From assembly GCA_026418715.1 (NCBI GenBank), contig JAOAAV010000086.1, positions 1 through 35,486 of the forward strand: a DNA stretch of 35,486 bases, given 5' to 3'. Of the stretch, positions 23,648 through 30,371 are shown one piece after another (the stretch's first letter is position 1; the number at the start of each line of letters is the position of its first letter). The translations under genes were made by a program, and so were the position numbers. Under the pieces are notes generated by a model. That model had not been told where the DNA came from. It saw nothing but the letters and a program-made list of their open reading frames with translations, and ran no database searches. The DNA is from Clostridia bacterium. GTDB lineage: Bacteria; Bacillota; Clostridia; UBA1381.

Positions 23648-26617
23648 TCAAGCTTCCTTCCTTCTAAAAGCATTAACTTCAAAATCTTCGACTGACAAAG
23701 GTTTCGAGTAATAATAGCCTTGAGCCACGCTGCAACCGGATTCAAGGAGGAATTTTGCCTGCTCGACTGTTTCGACTCCTTCGGCAATGACATTCATATC
23801 AAGCTGCTTTGCCATAGATATCGCACAACGAACCACAATCTTGCCTTTTTCCGTGGTAACCGTTTCGTTAAAGAATTCACGGTCGATTTTTATGGTGTCG
23901 ACAGGCGCGCTCTTTAGCATATTGAGCGAGGAATATCCGGAGCCAAAATCGTCCATTGCCACAATAAAACCCGCCTTTTGCAAAGCAAGAAGAGCATCAA
24001 ATAGCTTGTCTATATTGTCAAAAAACGTATTTTCGGTAATTTCCAATTCAATGAGATTAGGCGGTATTTTGTATTTTTTCGATAACCCGATTATTGTATT
24101 GACAAATTCGGGATTATGAATGTGCAACCTTGATACGTTGACCGAAACAGGTATCGGTTTTAAACCCTTATCCAGCCAGTTTCTCAATAGCTTGCAAACC
24201 TCTTCCCAAACGTACTCGTCCAGCTTGACAATAAAACTGTTTTTCTCAAATATGGGAATAAACTGAGACGGCGCTAAAATCCCCCTTTTAGGGTGTTTCC
24301 ACCTCACCAAAGCCTCTGCACCTATAATTTTTGACGTCTGTATATTGTATTTCGGTTGAAGACAGATAAAAAATTGACCGTTTGCAAGAGCAGATGCCAT
24401 ATCGTCTTCAATCATCTTCTCTTCCAGTATTTGATTGCGAAACGTGTTGTCATAAAAGGCATAATTTATGAGCTGATTTCCTCTCACCGATTTTATTGCT
24501 AAATTTGCCCAGTCGCACATAGTGCTGATGGGTATATTTATATCGTCTATCTTATAAACACCAAAAGATGCTCTAAGCTTATAGTCGCAGGGATAGCTTG
24601 AAATTGCCGCAGACAATTTGTTGATAAAACTTATTATGCTTTTATTGTCTGAGTACTCTGTTAATATACAGAAAATATCCGCATTCATGCGACCGAAAAC
24701 AGTATGCTCGTTTTCAAAGCTTTGAAGAGTTTGTGCAATAAACCTCAAAGCCTTGTCCCCTTCCGTTCTGCCGTAAATGTCGTTTATAATTTTGAATTTT
24801 TCAATATCCAAGCGTATTATAGCATATTTTTTTGATAGATTGTCCTCAAGCAGCCTCTGCCCGTCGGAATAAAATTTTTGTATGTTCGGAGCTCCCGTGA
24901 GAGAATCATATTCGGCGCGGTATTTTAATGTTTCATAGGCTTTTGTGGCTTCATCAACATCAATAACAGTACCTATTATTCTATCCTTTTCCCCTTTGTC
25001 GTTGAATATATTTGTAACGGATATTTTATACCAAATAAATTCTCCATCGTCGTTCTTCATCCTACAGGTAATTTCCATGTGGGATCTGCTCTCTTCTGCG
25101 TCCTTTGCGAAAGCTTTGCATTTTTCTTTGTCATCTGGATGAATGCAATCTGATAATAGTATTTTGGTAAGTCCGAATCTGTCCGTAAAAGCCTTGCGGA
25201 AATATTGTGGAAGCCTTGATGACAGATATATCGAATTGTCATCTCGAATCCATTCAAATACGGATGCGCCTGTCTGCTTGACGATAATTTTATATCTGCT
25301 GTTGCTGATATACAATTGCTTCTGGTACTCCATCTGCTGTTTGAGCATTTGGTATTCAATCGCCAAATTCTCGGCTTTTTTCTTATAGTCTATGTTTTTC
25401 ACAAAGAAAAAGATGGAATCGGCATTACCGAACACGTCCTGCGTTTTTCTAATCATAACCGAATACCAGCAATATTCGTTAGGGCGGATTTTCCTTCTGA
25501 ATTCAAAATAGCTTTCTTCGTTTTTCGCAAGAAAATCTCTTATGCTTTCAAGAAGCATATTCCTCAGAAAAAGCTCCCTGTCATCACGATGCACAAAACG
25601 AGCACATATGTACTTTACCGTATCATCATGCGAATGTCTTTTCGGCAGCAACTCGATTTCAGGTATTTTATAGTGAACTACCGCATATTCATTCGTTGCA
25701 AGACTGGTGAGAAAAATAGCGTCAAAGCTTTCTTTAAGAGCCATGTCATATTGTTTTTCCTTTTGCTCCTGCATATACTCCTTGCGTTTCTTTTCGTCTA
25801 TATCACGAATAAATATCAAAATGGATGCATCGTTGTGGTTCGGCATTTTTATAGCACGAGCAGACACCCAGCGATAGCTGTCCTCAAGCTTCATTCTAAA
25901 CTCCGTATATATCTGTTCCTCGCCATTTTCCATAAACGCTTCTTTCAAAAAAGGTAGACTTATTTTGGTGTATTGGCTTCTATCAGACGAATAAAATAAC
26001 TTCTTCTCAGCGGCCGAAAAAGCATAATCGTAATTGTAGCTTGCCGAATACTGGAGATTTGAATGAGAATAATGAATAACAAAAAGGGTGGCATCACTTA
26101 GATTAATCTCAAATATTCCCACATATGACTCCCTGAGAGCAATATCATATCTCCTGTTTTTCAGGTCCTGCTCCATCAAATTTTTTTTCTGACTGTCAAT
26201 ATTTCTTATAAACACTACACCAAGCACATTAGCGCTTGCTGAATCAGAAATTTGAACCATCCGTATTGAAAACCAACAATATTCACCGGTTCTGTTTTTA
26301 ATTTGACATTCAAAATAAATGTTTTTTTCACCCTTTTTAAATTCGGATACTACATTTTCACGTTTCAACGCATTGCAAAAAAAATTTTTATGACCGGGAT
26401 AAACAAATTCTTCACAAATATTTTCTATTGCCTTGTCATAATTCCCAGACAATGCGGCAAGCGGCCTGCAATCCTCAGAACAAGTACTCATAAAATAAGT
26501 ATTGTTTGTCAAATCAACATCAAAAATACTGCAATATATGTTCTGTATAGCCATATTATAACGCTTACTTAAATTATATTCGCTCATACTGTTTGCAAAA
26601 GCCGCATTGTTGTCCAT
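23648..26617 (-). CDS. Multi-PAS, degenerate GGDEF, EAL c-di-GMP phosphodiesterase
   Basis: This 989-residue cytoplasmic sensor has no membrane segment. Three related PAS-like units (about 15-140, 150-285, 290-430) repeat a YDMALKES...IF pattern and end in IRNID/IRDID/VKNID motifs; a fourth PAS of the PAS-3 type follows (about 455-580). The GGDEF domain (about 585-735) has MNADIF in place of GGDEF, so it should not make c-di-GMP but may bind GTP. The EAL domain (743-985) keeps EALVRW, NVS, ELEITEN, DDFGSGYSSL, KIDRE, AEGVET and QGYYYSKPL, so it should hydrolyse c-di-GMP. The start is ATG 26615-26617 with GGGGAGGG just upstream. Longer in-frame starts have no binding site. Confidence 0.93.
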   Translation of the reverse strand: MDNNAAFANSMSEYNLSKRYNMAIQNIYCSIFDVDLTNNTYFMSTCSEDCRPLAALSGNYDKAIENICEEFVYPGHKNFFCNALKRENVVSEFKKGEKNIYFECQIKNRTGEYCWFSIRMVQISDSASANVLGVVFIRNIDSQKKNLMEQDLKNRRYDIALRESYVGIFEINLSDATLFVIHYSHSNLQYSASYNYDYAFSAAEKKLFYSSDRSQYTKISLPFLKEAFMENGEEQIYTEFRMKLEDSYRWVSARAIKMPNHNDASILIFIRDIDEKKRKEYMQEQKEKQYDMALKESFDAIFLTSLATNEYAVVHYKIPEIELLPKRHSHDDTVKYICARFVHRDDRELFLRNMLLESIRDFLAKNEESYFEFRRKIRPNEYCWYSVMIRKTQDVFGNADSIFFFVKNIDYKKKAENLAIEYQMLKQQMEYQKQLYISNSRYKIIVKQTGASVFEWIRDDNSIYLSSRLPQYFRKAFTDRFGLTKILLSDCIHPDDKEKCKAFAKDAEESRSHMEITCRMKNDDGEFIWYKISVTNIFNDKGEKDRIIGTVIDVDEATKAYETLKYRAEYDSLTGAPNIQKFYSDGQRLLEDNLSKKYAIIRLDIEKFKIINDIYGRTEGDKALRFIAQTLQSFENEHTVFGRMNADIFCILTEYSDNKSIISFINKLSAAISSYPCDYKLRASFGVYKIDDINIPISTMCDWANLAIKSVRGNQLINYAFYDNTFRNQILEEKMIEDDMASALANGQFFICLQPKYNIQTSKIIGAEALVRWKHPKRGILAPSQFIPIFEKNSFIVKLDEYVWEEVCKLLRNWLDKGLKPIPVSVNVSRLHIHNPEFVNTIIGLSKKYKIPPNLIELEITENTFFDNIDKLFDALLALQKAGFIVAMDDFGSGYSSLNMLKSAPVDTIKIDREFFNETVTTEKGKIVVRCAISMAKQLDMNVIAEGVETVEQAKFLLESGCSVAQGYYYSKPLSVEDFEVNAFRRKEA

Positions 26618-26788
26618 AAAAATGCCCTCCCCCATCCTCAAATAAGTATATGCCGAAAACCATCCCCAAATATCCCTAAACATAGTATGCAAACGTCTGT
26701 TTTCTTTATTGAATCATAGACAAAATATAAACGAAACATTAAAATAAAAAACTTACCATAATAACTATTATATAACCGCGATATAGCC

Positions 26789-26817
26789 ATTATATAACAC
26801 TTTTTGATAAAAATCAA
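26789..26817 (-). promoter_or_regulatory. Promoter of the EAL phosphodiesterase gene
   Basis: On the minus strand TTGATT (26812-26817), a 17-base spacer and TATAAT (26789-26794) form a good sigma-A-like promoter. It implies a 5' leader of about 165 nt before the ATG at 26617. A second TATAAT at 26767-26772 lies inside a repeated ATTATATAAC sequence. Confidence 0.55.
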
Positions 26818-27193
26818 TATTGTTTTTGTTTAAATTGACATATTCTTCTGTGAATTTACAATAGAATATAGCACATCCCAAAATATTTTATTGCGGAATA
26901 ACTTAGCAGTAAGATATTCGAGCAAAAAAAAAATACGGAAAATTCCGAAAATGTATTATGCTTAGGTTTTTACAAAGCTAACACAAAGGAATTTCCCGCA
27001 TATCAGTGATATAACACAAAATATAAAATTCAGTTTTGCGTATTCTTTTAAATATGGTATGATTAAAGCTGCCATTCTCCGCAGGTTAACTGCCGTCGGC
27101 ATAAGAAATATTATAAGATTTCCAAATCTATATATTTTGTAAAATTCACAAAAGTTGTTGATTTAAAGTCAAAAGCACTTAAGTTTCAATTTA
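26818..27193. other. Gene-free AT-rich region
   Basis: I see no coding frame with a ribosome binding site here. The stretch is very AT-rich except for a GC-richer patch at 27070-27101 that can form an imperfect hairpin (TGCC with GGCA outside, GCAG with CTGC inside), 7 bases after a TATGAT box at 27058-27063. No clear terminator is seen for the bofA gene that ends at 27194. Confidence 0.5.
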
Positions 27194-27463
27194 TTAAAAT
27201 ATAAATATATTAGACAAAATAAGCATACAAAAGCCAGGAATACCCAAAACCCCACAAACAACAGCAGTATATGTATTTACCCCAACAGCAGCCCCCAGCG
27301 GAGCCGCCAAAAAATTGTATCCCATCAGCGCTATGCAGCCCAATGCCCCGTGAAAAGCTGCTTTTAAGATGATTTTGATGGGTTTGGCAAATACCCACAT
27401 GATAATGTATACAACAATCAACGAAATTGCAAAAATTGCAGCCATAGTATAATTCAGCGGCAT
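27194..27463 (-). CDS. bofA: Pro-sigma-K processing inhibitor BofA
   Basis: BofA is a small membrane protein of the mother cell that holds the SpoIVFB protease inactive until a forespore signal arrives. The 89-residue protein has two to three hydrophobic segments and the family C-terminus APLGAAVGVNTYTAVVCGVLGIP. The start at 27461-27463 has AAGGAG and 7 bases of spacing. It follows the YaaL gene by 18 bases, as in the recR-yaaL-bofA order of Bacillus. It is the best evidence that this organism sporulates. Confidence 0.92.
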   Translation of the reverse strand: MPLNYTMAAIFAISLIVVYIIMWVFAKPIKIILKAAFHGALGCIALMGYNFLAAPLGAAVGVNTYTAVVCGVLGIPGFCMLILSNIFIF

Positions 27464-27481
27464 GACAAACTCTCCTTTTTG

Positions 27482-27787
27482 TTATTTCCAATAGCGTTCA
27501 TTATACATTTTTTGAATATACATACGATTTTCTATTCCCATCTGCTTCGCCTGTGCAACAAGATAGCGATATCTTACTTCCGCTGCTTTCAACCTGAAAG
27601 TAAAGTGATCGACAAGCATACTGTCAGATACAAAATTAATGTTTTTAGAAACGGAATCTAACTCCTGCTTTGCTTCTATGATTGCGTCCATTAAATCTTT
27701 TGCGTCCTTTTCAAGTTTTAAACGTTCTTTTTTTAAAACTTTTGCACTTTTTGCATTCGTGCTGTCCGCCATCAAATTTACATTCAT
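27482..27787 (-). CDS. YaaL/DUF2508 family protein
   Basis: This 101-residue, charged, largely helical protein with the C-terminal pattern FRLKAAEVRYRYLVAQAK fits the YaaL/DUF2508 family. The function is unknown; in many Firmicutes the gene lies between recR and bofA. Here bofA follows but recR does not precede: a plus-strand gene cluster starts 211 bases upstream. The start at 27785-27787 has GAGGAAG upstream. The region 27788-27998 holds AT-rich promoter-like sequence and no gene. Confidence 0.85.
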   Translation of the reverse strand: MNVNLMADSTNAKSAKVLKKERLKLEKDAKDLMDAIIEAKQELDSVSKNINFVSDSMLVDHFTFRLKAAEVRYRYLVAQAKQMGIENRMYIQKMYNERYWK

Positions 27788-27998
27788 GCTCTTTCTTCCT
27801 CTCGTAATTTAATTATGTTAATATTATAGTCAAAAATTACCTTGTTTATGCTCTCTATTCACAAAAAATGGAATTTGTCATATGATAAAAGTATTGGTAA
27901 ATATAAAATTCATTCTTAACAGCAACTTTGATGCATATTATATAGAAATAAAAATTTTTCTTTATATGAGAAATTTATATAATAAGGAGTAGATGCTG

Positions 27999-28268
27999 AT
28001 GGATATCAATAAAAAGCTTGAAGACATTTTATCAGGAATGGACGCAGGCAAAATAAAAAAAAGCAAGCAGACAATCAACGAATTTTTAAATACACCCGAT
28101 GGAGAAAAACTTAAAAAACAATTAAATTCCATTGACAAGCAGAAGCTTTTGAATGTTTTCTCAAATATGGGCACAAACGAAATCAAGAAAAAGCTTTCAA
28201 ATTTGGACTCTGACTCTTTGTCAAAGATGAAAGCAGATGAAATTATACAAAAACTAAAAAAACTGTGA
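27999..28268 (+). CDS. Small Lys-rich helical protein, first gene of a three-gene cluster
   Basis: This 89-residue protein is basic and predicted helical, without signal peptide or membrane segment. It contains a loose repeat: DGEKLKKQLNSIDKQKL and NEIKKKLSNLDSDSL both place KL/KKL before a short acidic Ser/Leu stretch. I recognise no named family. ATG 27999-28001 is chosen over ATG 27993 because AAGGAG at 27984-27989 is 9 bases away instead of 3. It lies 22 bases before the next gene, so the three genes probably form an operon. Confidence 0.75.
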   Translation: MDINKKLEDILSGMDAGKIKKSKQTINEFLNTPDGEKLKKQLNSIDKQKLLNVFSNMGTNEIKKKLSNLDSDSLSKMKADEIIQKLKKL

Positions 28269-28290
28269 TGCAAAAAGAGGTGATAGCGAG

Positions 28291-28656
28291 GTGGCAAACG
28301 ACTTAAATTCCGCAATGGGAGCGTTAAGAGGACTGTTAGGCGACAATGCGGATGAAAAGATACAATCTATCATGCAATCTTTATCCGGAGGTTCCAGCGG
28401 AGACGCTCTTTCTGAATCAGAAAATAAGAATGTGGGGGAAGAAAGAAACAACATGAGCGACGATAATCTTGAATATATTATGAAAATAAAGAGCATTATT
28501 GATGAAATGAGCCATTCAAATGATCCGAGATCAAACTTGCTTCTGTCATTGAAACCATATATGAGAGACAGCAGAAAAAACAGTATTGACAACATTCTGA
28601 AGATTGTAAGTCTGACGAAATTTTCAGGACTGTTTAATAAAGGCAATAAATCGTAG
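28291..28656 (+). CDS. Hypothetical protein, second gene of the small cluster
   Basis: This 121-residue protein has an acidic Ser-rich N-terminal half and a C-terminal segment, DPRSNLLLSLKPYMRDSRKNSID followed by NILKIVSLTK, of a kind I recall in unnamed small Clostridial proteins. The N-terminus (ALRGLLGDNADEKIQSIMQSL) looks like an amphipathic helix. No enzyme motif, signal or membrane segment is visible. The start is GTG 28291-28293 with GAGGTGA at 28277-28283. Confidence 0.75.
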   Translation: MANDLNSAMGALRGLLGDNADEKIQSIMQSLSGGSSGDALSESENKNVGEERNNMSDDNLEYIMKIKSIIDEMSHSNDPRSNLLLSLKPYMRDSRKNSIDNILKIVSLTKFSGLFNKGNKS

Positions 28657-28667
28657 GAGTGGTAAAA

Positions 28668-28946
28668 ATGTATAGACAATATTACAGCTATAATGATATG
28701 CCTTCCATGCCTGACAATACCGCGTTGAAAGAAAAAAGGGATGAGGCAAAGCCTCCTATCCCTGTACATAATGCAAATAATGATCTGATTCCAAACAGTT
28801 TTTTTAAAGACGGAAAATTTTTAGGGAGATTTGAACTTGACGATATATTGCTTTTAGTAATCATTCTTATTTTGCTTATGGATGAATGTGACGACAATCT
28901 TCTTATTTTGTCGCTTGCTTTTGTTTTTCTATCGGGAATTATATAA
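28668..28946 (+). CDS. Small membrane protein, third gene of the small cluster
   Basis: This 92-residue protein has a Tyr-rich N-terminus (MYRQYYSYNDMPS), a polar middle, and a C-terminal hydrophobic hairpin: two Leu/Ile-rich stretches flanked by acidic residues (ELDDILLLVIILILL, then MDECDDNLLILSL and onward). It is probably inserted in or peripheral to a membrane. The ATG at 28668-28670 is preceded by TAGGAG with 8 bases of spacing; the GTG at 28659 overlaps that site. Small Clostridial proteins of this look are often sporulation-related, but that is inference. Confidence 0.72.
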   Translation: MYRQYYSYNDMPSMPDNTALKEKRDEAKPPIPVHNANNDLIPNSFFKDGKFLGRFELDDILLLVIILILLMDECDDNLLILSLAFVFLSGII

Positions 28947-29000
28947 TATATAATTGCGGCGTCAAAGAAGTAGTTTATAAAAAAATCAAATAGTTTTCTT

Positions 29001-29055
29001 TTGAAAAACCGGCTTTACTGCCTGATATCTTTTAGGGTGAAAGTCGGTTTTTCAA
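29001..29055. terminator. Bidirectional terminator between the small cluster and the AraC gene
   Basis: TTGAAAAACCGGCTTT (29001-29016) pairs with AAAGTCGGTTTTTCAA (29040-29055) over 16 positions with one G-U pair and a 23-nt loop. Each arm ends in an A or T run, so it can stop transcription from both sides of this convergent junction. The rest of 28947-29100 has no gene. Confidence 0.8.
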
Positions 29056-29100
29056 CATCTTCGCAATGTATAATCGATAACATAGTATATGTATATATAA

Positions 29101-29982
29101 TCATATATTTCTTTCATGTATATCACCTATAACTTTGTGTTTAAAATGATCAATACATCTGTTTTTTCTATATTCCAAAGGAGTTAATCCTTCATTTTCT
29201 AAAAATATTTTGCTGAAATAACTGATGCTGGAGTAGCCACATTCTAATGAAATTTGTTTCACTGTCCAGTCTCTTTTTTCAACCAATAGCTGCTTTGCTT
29301 TTTGAAGGCGACACAACATAATAAAATTGGTAGCAGACATACCCATAGTTTTTTTAAACATTTTACAAAAATAATATGTGCTTATTCCTAATTCCCCCGC
29401 CCAATACTCCAGATTAAAAGGTTTTACGGATAATTCACGCATTTTAGGAAGAATCTCAACAATCTTATTGTATATATCACCTTTGCACACATTCAGTGTT
29501 TCAGCTTGAGATATAAATTCTGAAATTACACCATAAGTTAGTGTAGATAAAACTGATTGATGAAGAATAGAGAATTTTTCAACTTCATTTAACAGACTAT
29601 AAATTGCTATTTTTACATTATTCCATAGTTTTAAAGTGTATACATTAGAACTAAAAAAACCTTTTCCAACAAAAAATTCTTTTAAATAGTTTCCGGTAAA
29701 ATGAACCCATAATATCTTCCAAGGATTGTCTTTGTCAGAGTAGTAGTGCTGCTCTTCCAACGGAAAATAAAGAAAAGAATCACCTTGTTTAAGAGTATAT
29801 ATCTTATTATCTATCTTAATATATCCCTTCCCATCTATAACAACGTGAAGATTAAAACAATTAAATTCATTTTTATTTCTCTTAACATAATGTTCAGGTT
29901 CATTTTCATAAAAACCTACAGCTTCAGGAAAACAAAAATAAGGATTTTTATTTATAGTGGGCAAAAAAAATTGTTTTTTCAT
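29101..29982 (-). CDS. AraC-family transcriptional regulator
   Basis: This 293-residue regulator has an N-terminal cupin-type sensor (about 35-150, with GKGYIKIDNKIYTLKQGDS) and a C-terminal AraC double helix-turn-helix (about 185-285), including ELGISTYYFCKMFKKTMG and the signature GYSSISYFSKIFLENEG-TPLEYR. It is divergent from the GH42 beta-galactosidase gene, the usual arrangement for a sugar-responsive activator of a glycosidase operon. The start ATG 29980-29982 has GAGG upstream; an ATG 12 codons earlier has no site. A TATAAT lies at 30010-30015 on the minus strand. Confidence 0.92.
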   Translation of the reverse strand: MKKQFFLPTINKNPYFCFPEAVGFYENEPEHYVKRNKNEFNCFNLHVVIDGKGYIKIDNKIYTLKQGDSFLYFPLEEQHYYSDKDNPWKILWVHFTGNYLKEFFVGKGFFSSNVYTLKLWNNVKIAIYSLLNEVEKFSILHQSVLSTLTYGVISEFISQAETLNVCKGDIYNKIVEILPKMRELSVKPFNLEYWAGELGISTYYFCKMFKKTMGMSATNFIMLCRLQKAKQLLVEKRDWTVKQISLECGYSSISYFSKIFLENEGLTPLEYRKNRCIDHFKHKVIGDIHERNI

Positions 29983-30085
29983 TTTATCAAACCTCTTGAT
30001 AACAATATAATTATACAATTAACAATATAGATATATATACAAGGCTTGCTGTATATGCTACAATAATAGCACATGCATATCACAG

Positions 30086-30111
30086 TTGCAAGATTGATTT
30101 GCAGATCTGCA
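30086..30111. promoter_or_regulatory. Candidate operator between the AraC gene and the glycosidase genes
   Basis: A perfect 12-bp palindrome TGCAGATCTGCA (30100-30111) overlaps the second of two direct repeats, TTGCAAGAT (30086-30094) and TTGCAGAT (30099-30106), 13 bases apart. It lies in the divergent intergenic region and is a reasonable AraC-type or repressor binding site. No binding evidence is available. Confidence 0.4.
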
Positions 30112-30167
30112 TATTCATTTTTATTATACACAACAAAATAATTAGACTAAAACGGAGGACTTGAATA

Positions 30168-30371
30168 ATGTTTGTTCTAAACGCAAATACGAAAATACTA
30201 TCATCTTACAGAACCAAACCAATCGATAATGCTATAAATATATTAAAACGTGATATGAATAAGGTGATTTGATAAGTGAAGTAATACAAAAACAATCCAA
30301 TATTGGTAAACGATAATCACATGACTGATTGGGAGTTGTATCAAGCTATGAAGGAGAGGGAAATTCAATGA
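30168..30371 (+). pseudogene. Remnant of a deleted gene upstream of the GH42 gene
   Basis: A good site GGAGG (30154-30158) precedes ATG 30168, which opens 34 codons beginning MFVLNANTKILSSYRTKP and ending in TGA at 30270-30272. In the same frame, after two more stops, a second open piece (30285-30371) encodes a protein-like sequence with PILVNDNH and MTDWELYQAMKERE. Its TGA overlaps the GH42 ATG as ATGA, the mark of a once-coupled operon. I read this as the head and tail of one gene whose middle is deleted. The head faintly resembles N-terminal domains of alpha-glucuronidase-like glycosidases (GH115/GH67), but the family is not established. A real 34-residue leader peptide is an alternative. 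Confidence 0.5.

Noticed and set aside
25316-25957. Plus-strand open frame of 213 codons
   Set aside because: Antisense to the intact EAL phosphodiesterase gene; Phe/Ile-rich sequence from the opposite strand of coding DNA.
27210-27491. Second minus-strand frame overlapping bofA, rich in Cys and Gly
   Set aside because: It is an out-of-frame reading of bofA, whose own frame has the binding site and the BofA family motif.
28254-28769. Minus-strand open frame of 171 codons opposite the small-protein cluster
   Set aside because: The plus-strand genes have correctly spaced binding sites and operon structure; the minus frame has neither and is a Ser/Phe/Leu-rich shadow.
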